Positions 1 through 8,709 of a stretch of DNA of 64,000 nucleotides are shown piece after piece. Location: contig JAKAFP010000003.1 in the NCBI GenBank assembly GCA_021825925.1, forward strand, positions 310,001 through 374,000, in the 5' to 3' direction. How positions within the stretch are numbered: the first letter of the stretch is position 1; the number at the start of each line of letters is the position of its first letter. Under the pieces are notes generated by a model that had not been told where the DNA came from, did no database searches, and saw only the letters and a program-made list of their open reading frames with translations. Source of the DNA: Chloroflexota bacterium (lineage in GTDB: Bacteria; Chloroflexota; Anaerolineae; Anaerolineales; Anaerolineaceae). The position numbers and the translations under genes are program-made.

Positions 1-138
1 CTGTACGCTGAATTAAGCAGTCATAAACGAGTGCTGATGATCTTGTAGTGTTGACTTTATGACCAAGCATGAATTCGATGTATAAGCCTGTTTTATTCGG
101 ACTTTTTGTGTCATAATTGAATCATTAAGGACTATTTT

Positions 139-1602
139 ATGACTGAAAACACTTCCATCCTCATTTTTGGCGCCTCAGGCGATCTTTCACACCGGAAACT
201 AATACCGGCATTATTTAACCTTTATCTTAAAAAACGCATGCCTGAAAACTTTCGCATCTTTGGCGCTGCAACTCGTCCATGGAGCGATGAAGATTTGCGT
301 CAGACCTGCCACACAAGCCTGCAGGAACAATCATCTCAACCTATTAACGAATCCGCCTGGCAGGCCTTTTCTCAAAAAATCACCTATCGGTCGGGAGACT
401 TTTCTGATCCAGTAACTTATAATCGCTTCAACCAAGAACTATCCGCGATGGAAAAGGGTGATGCCAACCGTATGTATTATCTGGCCACACCTCCGGATTT
501 CTTTTCTCTTATCGTCAATGGTCTGGCTTCAGAACGTATGCTTGAAGAAAAAGAAGGTTGGCGCAGGGTGGTGATCGAAAAGCCCTTTGGCGCAGACCTG
601 CCAAGTGCACGCGCATTAAACGACACGTTGCATGAGGTGTTGAAAGAGAAGCAGGTGTTTCGCATTGATCATTATTTGGGAAAGGAAACGGTGCAAAACA
701 TTCTGGTGGCGCGGTTTGCCAACACCATTTTTGAGCCGGTTTGGAATCGCAATTATATAGAGAATGTTCAGATCACGGTTGCAGAGACGGTTGGCGTTGA
801 GAGCCGCGGAAAATATTATGAAAAGGCCGGAGTTGTGCGAGACATGTTCCAGAACCACTTGCTGCAGCTCTTGACTCTTGTCGCAATGGAGCCCACCAGC
901 TCATCCAATGCTGACGCGCTGCGGGATGAAAAAGTAAAGGTGATCAGTGCCATCAGGCCGATCGCTGAAAACGAAGTCGGCCTGCATACAGTGAGAGGCC
1001 AATATCTGGGTTATCGAAATGAACCCAATGTCGCATCAGACAGTCAGACGGCCACTTATGCCGCTGTTCGATTTTTCATTGACAACTGGCGTTGGCAGGG
1101 AGTACCTTTCTATCTGCGGTCAGGTAAAAAATTGAAAGAAAAGATCAGTGAGATCATCATTCAATTTAAGAGTCCGCCGCATATGATCTTTCCAAACCGG
1201 ACGTGTCTTGAAGCCCCCTCGAATCTCTTCTCCATGTCGCTTCAACCTGATGAAGGCATACATATCCAATTTGAAGCCAAAGTGCCTGACACTCTATCCG
1301 AAACAAAATCCGTGCGTATGGATTATCACTACCGCGATGAATTTGGCCCTAGCGCGCTGCCTGAGGCGTATGAAAGGCTGTTGCTGGACGTGATCAATGG
1401 GGACGCCTCTTTGTTCACGCGAGCAGATCAGACAGAGCTTTCATGGGAGTTAATTGACCCAATCTTGAAAGGCTGGCAGGGGGCCGATGCACCACCCCTT
1501 AGTTTTTATGAGCCCGGGGAATGGGGACCGGTTGAGAGCAATCAGTTGCTGGCGGGAGCTGGACATCGCTGGATGCAGATCGGTGATGATACTTGCCATT
1601 AG
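139..1602 (+). CDS. zwf: glucose-6-phosphate 1-dehydrogenase
   Basis: Oxidises glucose 6-phosphate to 6-phosphogluconolactone with NAD(P), the entry step of the oxidative pentose phosphate pathway, in the cytoplasm. The N-terminal Rossmann motif GASGDL (residues 11-16), the substrate/active-site signature RIDHYLGKE starting at residue 175, and the catalytic His in MFQNHLL (H240) are all present. The 487-residue length is normal for the family. The ATG at 139 has a TTAAGGA ribosome site about 7 bases upstream. The gene stands alone; 6-phosphogluconolactonase and 6-phosphogluconate dehydrogenase are not next to it. Its stop lies 2 bases from the stop of the convergent nucleotidase-like gene, with no hairpin terminator visible between them. 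The 138 bases upstream hold no clear gene and no convincing promoter. Confidence 0.97.
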   Translation: MTENTSILIFGASGDLSHRKLIPALFNLYLKKRMPENFRIFGAATRPWSDEDLRQTCHTSLQEQSSQPINESAWQAFSQKITYRSGDFSDPVTYNRFNQELSAMEKGDANRMYYLATPPDFFSLIVNGLASERMLEEKEGWRRVVIEKPFGADLPSARALNDTLHEVLKEKQVFRIDHYLGKETVQNILVARFANTIFEPVWNRNYIENVQITVAETVGVESRGKYYEKAGVVRDMFQNHLLQLLTLVAMEPTSSSNADALRDEKVKVISAIRPIAENEVGLHTVRGQYLGYRNEPNVASDSQTATYAAVRFFIDNWRWQGVPFYLRSGKKLKEKISEIIIQFKSPPHMIFPNRTCLEAPSNLFSMSLQPDEGIHIQFEAKVPDTLSETKSVRMDYHYRDEFGPSALPEAYERLLLDVINGDASLFTRADQTELSWELIDPILKGWQGADAPPLSFYEPGEWGPVESNQLLAGAGHRWMQIGDDTCH

Positions 1603-1604
1603 TA

Positions 1605-3044
1605 CTAAATAAATTGAATTCTGTCGCCGGTGTCCGGTTCTAGCGGGGTGTGTTTTTCCAAGTAAACTTCCACAATTTCTGGAAGAATGGTTGGCACTTC
1701 ATATTCAATTTTGTCATCGTCAATCGGGAGATACCCAAGAATTTCTGAAAACTCCATATCGGATGCTGCAGTCATCACGTCTTCTTCTGGATTAAGAGTG
1801 CGTCCGTCCACCTGGATTTCCAATTGATCAGGGTTTTTTGAATCCACCAGCACGGTCATGCCTGCCACATGAGGCCACCCGAACGGAATCCCTCGCTGCG
1901 AGCGAGTGGTTTTTGCATAGTTTTCGGGTTTTATCGCCGCTTTCAAAAATTGTTGAATTTGCTTTACTTTTAACATGATGAAGGCCGGATTACCAGTAGA
2001 TCGGTTTGCACTATAGAGATCCCGTTTGAGTATTTTTCCTTTTTTTAGACCATTTGTCCAATGGCCATTGATCACAATGGCTACTTTTGCATTTTTAACA
2101 TATTCAAGAAGAGAGTCTGCCAACAGGTTGCCAGCAGCACATTGTTGATCTGAATTGCATTCCAGTGGTTGAAGAAGCTCGCCTATTTCTACAGACATTC
2201 TTTCGTTTACTTTTTCCTGTTCGATTTTCACTGCAACCTGGAATTCATCATCCATGGGAATTTGGTCGTTCACAGGGATTAATTCCCCTCGATATTCGAT
2301 CACCTTGCCGGTAGACTCATCGAGAATGAGATCAATTCTGCCCAGCACTTCTCCATATTGTCCCGCTTCAGCAATGATCGTTCCATTCACTTGTAGAGGT
2401 GGCGTAATTTGTTTGTGGTCATGGGCACTCAGAATCAGATCTATTCCGTCAATTGTTTCAGCAAGCTGGATGTCATTTGTGGAATTGAGATGTGACAACA
2501 CGATCACGGTTTTGGCACCCGCACTTCTTACTTCTTCGATCACACCAGGCATGATCAGCTGAGGATTCATTGGTTTAAGTTTGTAGGCTGAAGCATAAGC
2601 CGGGATGGGGTCGGTCATTCCAATAACACCAATTTTGAGATTGCCGACTTCCAGGATCTTGTATGGCAACAATCCTGCTAGCAGGTCTCCCTCCCGATTA
2701 AGAAGGTTTGCGCAGAGCAATGGTTTGCCAAATGATTTTGCCAGGTTTTCGATCGCCTCTGGGCCGTAACGTAAAGGAATTGAATTACCTAAAGCCGCTT
2801 GATCACATGTGGCGGCTTTTTGTATTGCGTGCAAGGATGAACCCTTGGTTAAGCAGCTTTCCAATTGAGTCGTATCTTCGGAATCGCCACAATCAAAATA
2901 AAAACAGGTGCCCCCTGATCGAGTAACCTCAGAGCGTACCTGTTTTATTAGTGTGACAATTCGAGAAAGCTGTTGAATCCTTCCATGCAAATCATTGGTA
3001 TGCAGCAAAGTAAGTTGAATCAAACCAGCCCCCCGGGAATTCAA
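1605..3044 (-). CDS. 5'-nucleotidase/UshA-like metallophosphatase, apparently cytoplasmic
   Basis: Two-domain protein of the UshA/5'-nucleotidase family. The N-terminal calcineurin-like metallophosphatase domain has the metal motif TNDLHG (D18, H20), FDCGD near residue 50, a SHLNS histidine and the AHDH motif near residue 205. The C-terminal nucleotide-binding domain covers roughly residues 290-450. Family members hydrolyse nucleotides or related phosphoesters. Two oddities: there is no signal peptide although most relatives are secreted, and the usual GNHE(F/D) motif reads GNSIPLRYG, so the catalytic His of that motif is replaced. The frame opens at TTG 3044, directly after the folE stop. 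Another TTG at 3023, preceded by GGGGGGCTGG, is an equally plausible start. It probably shares a transcript with folE. Substrate unknown. Confidence 0.85.
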   Translation of the reverse strand: MNSRGAGLIQLTLLHTNDLHGRIQQLSRIVTLIKQVRSEVTRSGGTCFYFDCGDSEDTTQLESCLTKGSSLHAIQKAATCDQAALGNSIPLRYGPEAIENLAKSFGKPLLCANLLNREGDLLAGLLPYKILEVGNLKIGVIGMTDPIPAYASAYKLKPMNPQLIMPGVIEEVRSAGAKTVIVLSHLNSTNDIQLAETIDGIDLILSAHDHKQITPPLQVNGTIIAEAGQYGEVLGRIDLILDESTGKVIEYRGELIPVNDQIPMDDEFQVAVKIEQEKVNERMSVEIGELLQPLECNSDQQCAAGNLLADSLLEYVKNAKVAIVINGHWTNGLKKGKILKRDLYSANRSTGNPAFIMLKVKQIQQFLKAAIKPENYAKTTRSQRGIPFGWPHVAGMTVLVDSKNPDQLEIQVDGRTLNPEEDVMTAASDMEFSEILGYLPIDDDKIEYEVPTILPEIVEVYLEKHTPLEPDTGDRIQFI

Positions 3045-3698
3045 TTATTTGGTGATCCCGCAGACGTTCAGGAATTCAGCCCTCAATGCGGGGTCATTGG
3101 CATATTCGCCTCTGAAAACTGTGGTGCGGGTGGCGGGTGAAATCTCTCTCACGCCGCGCATTTCAACACACATGTGCTTTGCTCGGATAAATACCGCCAC
3201 ACCATGGGGTTTCATTAAAGCTTCGAGGGTGTCAGCGATCTGATAGCCAATGCGTTCTTGTACTGCAAAACGCTTGGTATAAAGGCGCACCAAACGGGTC
3301 AGTTTGGAAATGCCCAAGATGCGTTCATCAGCCACATAACCCACGTAGGCTTCTCCGTAGAACGGAAAAACATGATGCTCGCAAAGAGAGTGAAAATGGA
3401 TTGGACCTTCGATGACCTGGCTCAAACGGCAATCCGGTTCGCCGCGGCATTCTTTGGGGAATGCCTTGATCAGTTTGGGGTCTCCCTCATAGCCACTGGT
3501 GGATTCCAACATGGCCTCGAGAAAACGCCGCGGGGTTTCATGCGTGGACGGGGTGTTGACATCCATGCCAAGGGCGGTAAAAATTTCAGCCATGTATCCT
3601 TCAAATCGTTTCTGATCTTCGGGAGTGATCTTGCGTTGGTTTAGTTGCATGATTTCATCAATTGAAAAATCGTCAACAGAAATTTCTGTCATGTTCAT
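3045..3698 (-). CDS. folE: GTP cyclohydrolase I (type IA)
   Basis: Converts GTP to 7,8-dihydroneopterin triphosphate, the first step of tetrahydrofolate/pterin synthesis. The zinc-site residues are visible in SLCEHH (Cys and His) and HMCVEMRG (second Cys). The family core from EGPIHFHS through GVREISP is intact, and 217 residues is the usual length. The first ATG at 3698 is preceded by AAGAGATG; a second ATG two codons later is also possible. The downstream nucleotidase-like gene begins on the base after the folE stop, so the two are probably co-transcribed. The cobalt/nickel-type transporter genes lie upstream on the same strand across a 90-base gap. Confidence 0.96.
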   Translation of the reverse strand: MNMTEISVDDFSIDEIMQLNQRKITPEDQKRFEGYMAEIFTALGMDVNTPSTHETPRRFLEAMLESTSGYEGDPKLIKAFPKECRGEPDCRLSQVIEGPIHFHSLCEHHVFPFYGEAYVGYVADERILGISKLTRLVRLYTKRFAVQERIGYQIADTLEALMKPHGVAVFIRAKHMCVEMRGVREISPATRTTVFRGEYANDPALRAEFLNVCGITK

Positions 3699-3788
3699 CT
3701 CTTTTCTGTGAAAGTTGTTAATAACAATAATTTGATTATAGTCATATTTTGGAGATATTACAGGCCTGTGTAGTGTTTGTATATTGTT

Positions 3789-4484
3789 TTAGGCGAGATC
3801 GTTTTGTTGAAGCAAGCTGTCGTTTGAGAGGATCTCTCGTGAGCTACCATCTGCAGCCAGTTTACCGTGATGCAAAAGGATCACACGATCGGATAATTCG
3901 AGTGCCATTTGCATATCGTGGGTGGCGATGATCAAGGTTTGCGGGAGATTTTTTAGTAGGGCAATTAATTCTCTTCTGGATTTTGGATCCAAACCCGCGG
4001 TGGGTTCATCAAGGACCAGATAATCAGGCGACATGGAAAGGACTGTGGCGATGGAAGCTCTTTTCTTTTCTCCACCGCTCAGGTGGAAAGGATGCCTATC
4101 TTCAAACCCCGCCAAATGAACATCTTCCAGGGCGGTTTTTACTTTATCCGCCACTGTCTGTGCATCCAGACCCTGGTAGGTTGGACCAAACGCCACATCT
4201 TCTCCTATGGTTAATGAAAACAGTTGGTCATCCGGGTTCTGAAAAACCATGCCCACCAGTGAACGAATTTTTGCCAGGTTCTTCTTGTTGACTTCAAGGC
4301 CGTTCACACACACGCGTCCGGTTCCCTGCAATACCCCATTCAAATGAAGTAACAGTGTGGATTTACCAGCCCCGTTAGCTCCCACCAACGCCACTTTCTC
4401 TCCCGGGTTGATGCATAAGTTAATCCCTTCAAGTGCCGGCCGGCCATCCGGGTAGTTGTAATTAAGGTTGGTGATTTCGATCAT
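3789..4484 (-). CDS. cbiO: ECF-type metal transporter ATPase (CbiO-like)
   Basis: ATP-binding subunit of an energy-coupling-factor importer. Walker A GANGAGKST (about residues 35-43), Q-loop VFQNPDDQLF, signature LSGGEKKRA, Walker B YLVLDEPTAGLDP and switch HD in ATHDM are all present, so it should be an active ATPase. It is the last of three tightly spaced leftward genes (cbiM/N fusion, cbiQ, cbiO), ten bases after cbiQ. The VFQNPDDQLF motif is typical of CbiO/EcfA proteins. The neighbouring CbiM-like component points to cobalt or nickel as substrate. Start ATG 4484 has AAAGG about nine bases upstream. Confidence 0.93.
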   Translation of the reverse strand: MIEITNLNYNYPDGRPALEGINLCINPGEKVALVGANGAGKSTLLLHLNGVLQGTGRVCVNGLEVNKKNLAKIRSLVGMVFQNPDDQLFSLTIGEDVAFGPTYQGLDAQTVADKVKTALEDVHLAGFEDRHPFHLSGGEKKRASIATVLSMSPDYLVLDEPTAGLDPKSRRELIALLKNLPQTLIIATHDMQMALELSDRVILLHHGKLAADGSSREILSNDSLLQQNDLA

Positions 4485-4494
4485 GTTTTGGCCT

Positions 4495-5271
4495 TTACTT
4501 TGATTGATATGCCAGCATGAGAATTAGAATACAAAGAAGAGTTCCGGCGGCAAGTAAACCATACTCTCGTTTGGTAAGAGGTTTTGAACTTAGAACGAGC
4601 GGTTCACCTGAGTACCCTCGTGAAGCCATGGCCGCGTAAACCCGTTCGCTGCGTTCCAATGATCTCAATAACAGGTTGCCCACCATTTTTCCGGTCACCC
4701 CTGCCCGCCACACCAGCGATCCCTTGTTGGAATGACCGGCACTGCGGCTGTCTCGGGCTCTTGTCAAAGACCTGGCTTCATCCACCATGAGTGAAAGATA
4801 TCGCCACATTAATGACAAAATAGCCACTAATAACTTGGGGAGACCTAGTTGGCGTAAAGCCGAAAGCAATTGGTCGAAGGGGGTGGTCGAAGATAATAAG
4901 ATGGCTGTCATCAGTGACAGCCAGGATTTGATGGCTATACTGGCAAACTTGATCATTCCCGGTTGACTTATTGTGAATCGAAGGTGGTCGAGGATGACAA
5001 CCTGCTGTCTGGGTTCTGGTCCGGTAAACAAAAGCGGAAAAGCCGCAATGACAAACGGCAAGCTGATGAGGGAACGTATTAAGAAGTTCTTTACATCAAG
5101 TCTTGAAAGGATTATTCCAACGGAAATTAATGTAAGATAAAGCAAATAAGTCAACCAGGCACCACTCGGGGTCAAGCTGATGGTCAAAATATACAAAAGC
5201 CCGTAAATAACTTTGACTCTTGCATTTTCATGATGAATTAAACTGTTTTGTGGTTGATATATGTCAATCAA
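4495..5271 (-). CDS. cbiQ: ECF transporter transmembrane subunit (CbiQ/EcfT-like)
   Basis: Integral membrane coupling subunit that joins the substrate-binding CbiM to the ATPase. It carries several hydrophobic helices and the cytoplasmic coupling segment with two Ala-Arg-type motifs (VDEARSLTRARDSR and ERVYAAMASRG), the hallmark of EcfT. The open frame extends up to 5322, but family members begin with an (I)DIYQPxNSLIH-like N terminus. The TTG at 5271, overlapping the upstream stop by 8 bases, gives exactly that N terminus (258 residues). Translation is therefore probably coupled to the upstream gene. The 5322 start would add 17 residues unlike the family. Confidence 0.88.
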   Translation of the reverse strand: MIDIYQPQNSLIHHENARVKVIYGLLYILTISLTPSGAWLTYLLYLTLISVGIILSRLDVKNFLIRSLISLPFVIAAFPLLFTGPEPRQQVVILDHLRFTISQPGMIKFASIAIKSWLSLMTAILLSSTTPFDQLLSALRQLGLPKLLVAILSLMWRYLSLMVDEARSLTRARDSRSAGHSNKGSLVWRAGVTGKMVGNLLLRSLERSERVYAAMASRGYSGEPLVLSSKPLTKREYGLLAAGTLLCILILMLAYQSK

Positions 5272-6232
5272 AACGCACGCCCTGCTCTTGTATAGCTTTT
5301 TTCCGGGTCCTGGCAATGCCATATACTATGGTAAAAACCACCACAACACCGATGATAGCAGCCAGGATGGTCGCAGCCGCTTGATTTTTTAGCCATGGAA
5401 ACACGTAATTAGGAATAAGGTTGAAAATAGAATCCCTGGCATTGGAAATGAACCCTTGTTGTTCAGCCACCCATTCCAATCCGTCTGGATGAGCGGACGC
5501 CAACGGCGAAAGAACGGCGAGAGTCAACGTGATCAACCCACCGCCAAACATGATTCCCAGTGCGGATCCAGTTCCAGATTCCGTTGATTTCAACAGATCC
5601 TTGCGGGCAGTGAAAATGAAACTAATAGCTCCCAGGGTGATCAAGGCTTCTCCCACACCGATCAACGCATGAATTGCCGCCATGGCCGGTACAGCAAGAT
5701 TGGCCGGAGAAGTTCCGGATAGGGATAATTCGAGTGCACAAGCCAAAGAGGCTACAAAAATTGAAGCCCAGGCAGACAACACACTGCCAGAAAAAAGGCC
5801 AAGCCTGTCGTTTTTAACCATTTTTTTCACAATGTTGAAAATGGCATAAGAAACAAACACGCCAACCACGGCCATATTAAATAAATTAGCCCCAAGTGCG
5901 ATCAACCCGCCGTCTTGAAAAAGGAGAGCCTGGATGGAAACCACGGAGGTCATTACCAGAATGGCCGCCCAGGGGCCAAGCAGGATGGTGGCCAATGCAG
6001 CCCCCAAAAGATGGCCTGAGGTTCCGCCCGTGATACTGAAATTTAACATTTGTCCAGCAAAAATGGCTGCTGCTAAAATGCCCATAAGAGGAATTTCGCG
6101 CTCACCCAGTTGATGGCTTGTTTTTCTCAGTGCAATTGAGATGACGACAATGCTGATGATCCATAAAAGGATCGAAACAGGAATGCTCAGGAAACCATCG
6201 GGAAGATGCATCAGCAATTTGGTGGGGACCAT
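5264..6232 (-). CDS. cbiM: cobalt/nickel ECF transporter substrate-binding protein, CbiM-CbiN fusion
   Basis: Metal-specificity component of a Co/Ni ECF importer. The CbiM/NikM signature MHLPDGFLS lies at the N terminus. GGTSGHLLGAAL contains the conserved internal His. A C-terminal segment beginning SAHPDGLEW, followed by a final membrane helix, corresponds to CbiN (PDGLE domain), so CbiM and CbiN are fused as in other bacteria. The start is uncertain. An ATG at 6232 has a good GGAG site. The ATG at 6211 would place Met-His at the very N terminus, where known CbiM/NikM proteins coordinate the metal through the free amino group and His2. The open frame extends to 6277. Transcription should start from the divergent, probably Fur-family-controlled promoter upstream. 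Confidence 0.9.
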   Translation of the reverse strand: MVPTKLLMHLPDGFLSIPVSILLWIISIVVISIALRKTSHQLGEREIPLMGILAAAIFAGQMLNFSITGGTSGHLLGAALATILLGPWAAILVMTSVVSIQALLFQDGGLIALGANLFNMAVVGVFVSYAIFNIVKKMVKNDRLGLFSGSVLSAWASIFVASLACALELSLSGTSPANLAVPAMAAIHALIGVGEALITLGAISFIFTARKDLLKSTESGTGSALGIMFGGGLITLTLAVLSPLASAHPDGLEWVAEQQGFISNARDSIFNLIPNYVFPWLKNQAAATILAAIIGVVVVFTIVYGIARTRKKAIQEQGVRFD

Positions 6233-6280
6233 GGAATCCACTCCGGAATGAAAAGTGTTACAATCTGAACAGGACAAAAT

Positions 6281-6314
6281 AATTATAATGCAAATCTTTG
6301 CAATTGCAATAATT
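6281..6314. promoter_or_regulatory. divergent promoter with Fur-family operator between cbiM and the regulator
   Basis: The inverted repeat TGCAAA-TC-TTTGCA lies at 6289-6302, next to a second perfect palindrome TTGCAATTGCAA at 6298-6309. Leftward, a -35-like TTGCAA (6304-6309) and a TATAAT -10 (6282-6287) are spaced by 16 bases, so the operator fills the spacer of the cbiM promoter. Rightward, TATAAT at 6284-6289 is the -10 for the regulator gene. A metal-loaded repressor bound here would block both directions. That this is the operator of the adjacent Fur-family protein is inferred from position and symmetry. Confidence 0.7.
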
Positions 6315-6322
6315 TGAACAAT

Positions 6323-6706
6323 ATGAGAAATTCATCCGCAGACCAATTAATTTTAGAGACTCTCGGTGCACAGAAATCGCACCTCACTTCGCATCAGATA
6401 TACGAGGGGGTGCATCTTCATCTCCCCGCGATCAATCCTTCCACGGTTTACAGAGCCCTCGACAGGCTGGTGAGTCTTGGAAAAGTGACAGTATCCGACA
6501 TGGGGCTGGGAGCAGCTGTTTTTGAATTGGCTGGAGAAAAACCTCATCATCATCTGGTCTGCCAGGGCTGCGGATATATCTCCATGATCGCGGATGAACA
6601 GATCGCTCCATTGATTTCAGCACTGGAAAAAGACAATCATTTTGTGATCAAAACCAATCATTTGGTGTTGTTCGGTCTATGTGAAAAGTGCCAACAAACC
6701 CCCTAA
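6323..6706 (+). CDS. Fur-family metal-responsive transcriptional regulator
   Basis: Winged-helix DNA-binding N-terminal half (HQIYEGVHLHLPAINPSTVYRALDRL) and a metal-binding dimerisation half with the HHHLVCQGCG motif and a C-terminal CEKC pair. The two CxxC pairs form the structural zinc site of this family. It is 127 residues from ATG 6323. The frame begins three codons earlier at TTG 6314, but ATG is preferred. Divergent orientation to the cbiMQO transporter and the palindromic site between them suggest that it represses metal uptake. Whether it senses nickel (Nur), cobalt, zinc (Zur) or iron cannot be read from the sequence. No strong ribosome site precedes the ATG. Confidence 0.9.
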   Translation: MRNSSADQLILETLGAQKSHLTSHQIYEGVHLHLPAINPSTVYRALDRLVSLGKVTVSDMGLGAAVFELAGEKPHHHLVCQGCGYISMIADEQIAPLISALEKDNHFVIKTNHLVLFGLCEKCQQTP

Positions 6707-6971
6707 AAACAATAGCCAAAAAAATTCACAGTATTTTAATTCCATTTCGCCTCCATAATCGTCATAATAAAAATGACTTGGAAATTAGCAGGTCGTTTTC
6801 TTCAAAGATTATTGGTATCTAAAGTTCCGGCACGGCCTCTTGACCAATTTGATGTCAACAGGTTGTTATATTATCAACGCTTATCGAAGGTCTCCCATCA
6901 CAACATTTATTTGACACATTGAAAACACAAATTACAAAGCATCAATCATTGTCGTTAAAGCCAGGAGATTT
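6707..6971. other. intergenic region upstream of the chemoreceptor
   Basis: 265 AT-rich bases without a plausible gene. The chemoreceptor's own ribosome site (CAGGAG, 6962-6967) lies at the right end. No terminator with a T-tract and no recognisable riboswitch was found. Confidence 0.6.
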
Positions 6972-8591
6972 ATGCAAACTTTTAACCACTTAAAAATTAC
7001 TATCAAGATCTTTGTCACATTTGCATTGGTCCTCCTCTTTCTATTTATCATCAGTGGACTTGCAATATCGGCAATTGCTCAAGCGGCTCCTGCTGATGGA
7101 ACGGTCAGCCTGACCGCCCTCACGCGAAACAAATACATCCAACTGATCTTGTTGTTTGACCTGATGGCGGTTGTCATCGGTTCGATCCTGTCTTCCATGA
7201 CAGCCAACAGCATCGGCAGACCCTTACGCCAAATTGGAAACAGCATGGCAAAATTGGCTTATGGTGACCAAAATCGGAACAGCACCACACGAATAACGGA
7301 AACGATTACAGGTAGAAAAGATGAGATTGGAGCCATTGGTCGCGCTTTTTGCGGAATCAGTGATTACATGATTGGGGCTGTTGATGTGGCCAATAAGATA
7401 TCCACCGGCGATTTGACCACTGACGTGAAACCCTATTCTGATAAAGATGAACTGGGCATAGCATTTAAAGAAATGACACTTTATTTAAGCTCATCGGTAA
7501 ACTCCATAGCAGAAAAAGCCGATGTGGTTAATACGTCTTCGGTCCAGCTTGCGAGTGCTGCGAATGAGGCAGGGTTGGCGACTTCTCAAATTGCCACCAC
7601 CATCCAACAAGTGGCACAAGGCACTTCAGAACAAAGCACCTCCATCAACAAAACGGTGTTTTCTGTTGAGCAGATGACTCGCGCAATAGAAGGAATTGCC
7701 TCTGGTGCACAAGAACAAGCGAGTGCCACCAGCAAGGCGGCTGATATTACCAATCAACTTAACACCGCCATTGAACAGGTTTCAAGAAATGCCCAGACGG
7801 TGGTTGAACAAGCCACTATTGCAGCGTCTTCTGCTCGGTTAGGATCCAACAAAGTTCAAGAAACCTTGAAAGGGATGAGAGAAATTAAACAAAGCGTGGA
7901 TTTCTCAGCCCAAAAGATCCAAATCATGGGCACACAATCCAACCAAATTAATGACATTGTTGTCACCATCGAAGATATTGCCTCTCAAACCAATTTACTG
8001 GCGTTAAATGCGGCAATTGAAGCTGCCCGTGCTGGAGAAGCAGGCAAAGGTTTTGCGGTGGTCGCCGATGAAGTACGGAAACTGGCTGAAAGAGCTTCTT
8101 CTGCCACAAAAGAAATCGGAACTTTGATCAAATCCATTCAAAAAGTTGTGGCCGAATCAGTCTCTGCAATGGATAATGAAGTAAAAGAAGTTGAAAAAGG
8201 TGTGTTGATTGCGAATGAAGCGGGTGCCACTTTAGAGGAGATCCTGAAAGCCACAGAAGAAGTAAATCGCCAGGCTGAAGAATCTGCAATCGCTGCACGA
8301 TTGATGACCTCATCTGCCAACGATCTGGTTACAGCAGTGGATTCAGTCTCCGCCGTGGTCGAAGAGAACACTGCTTCAACGGAACAGATGTCAGCTGGAT
8401 CATCAGAAGTCTCTCAAGCAATAGAAAACATTGCTTCCATAGCCCAAGAGAACTCGGCTTCAATTGAGGAAGTGTCGGCTTCCGCTTCAGAAATGGCTAC
8501 CCATGTTGAAGATGTCAGTTTATCTGCTGCTTCTTTGGCGGAACTTGCAAACGATCTGCAAGGAATAGTGCGGCGATTTAAATTACATTAA
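6972..8591 (+). CDS. methyl-accepting chemotaxis protein without a periplasmic ligand domain
   Basis: Chemoreceptor of 539 residues. Transmembrane helix 1 lies at about residues 12-34 and helix 2 at about 54-76. They are joined by only about 20 residues, too short for a sensory domain, so ligand sensing must occur in the membrane, in the cytoplasm or through a partner. A HAMP region follows, then the long antiparallel signalling coiled coil with the conserved tip ([21 protein letters not shown]) that contacts CheA/CheW. Gln/Glu-rich methylation-type segments flank it. The ATG has a CAGGAG ribosome site. The next gene carries a fragment of the same tip, suggesting a functional pair. No CheA, CheW, CheR or CheB genes are in the window. 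Confidence 0.95.
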   Translation: MQTFNHLKITIKIFVTFALVLLFLFIISGLAISAIAQAAPADGTVSLTALTRNKYIQLILLFDLMAVVIGSILSSMTANSIGRPLRQIGNSMAKLAYGDQNRNSTTRITETITGRKDEIGAIGRAFCGISDYMIGAVDVANKISTGDLTTDVKPYSDKDELGIAFKEMTLYLSSSVNSIAEKADVVNTSSVQLASAANEAGLATSQIATTIQQVAQGTSEQSTSINKTVFSVEQMTRAIEGIASGAQEQASATSKAADITNQLNTAIEQVSRNAQTVVEQATIAASSARLGSNKVQETLKGMREIKQSVDFSAQKIQIMGTQSNQINDIVVTIEDIASQTNLLALNAAIEAARAGEAGKGFAVVADEVRKLAERASSATKEIGTLIKSIQKVVAESVSAMDNEVKEVEKGVLIANEAGATLEEILKATEEVNRQAEESAIAARLMTSSANDLVTAVDSVSAVVEENTASTEQMSAGSSEVSQAIENIASIAQENSASIEEVSASASEMATHVEDVSLSAASLAELANDLQGIVRRFKLH

Positions 8592-8709
8592 AGGTGACAA
8601 TTGTCCGATAATGTGTCACTACCAAATAATATAATTAAGACTTATTATCTAAGAATTATTTTTCTAACCGATGATTACTATTAGAGATTAGTAAAAGAGT
8701 GAGACACCT

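Noticed and set aside
6816..6850. A sigma-54-like -24/-12 promoter (GGCACG ... CTTGA) before the chemoreceptor
   Set aside because: The spacing is one base too long and the -12 GC is missing.
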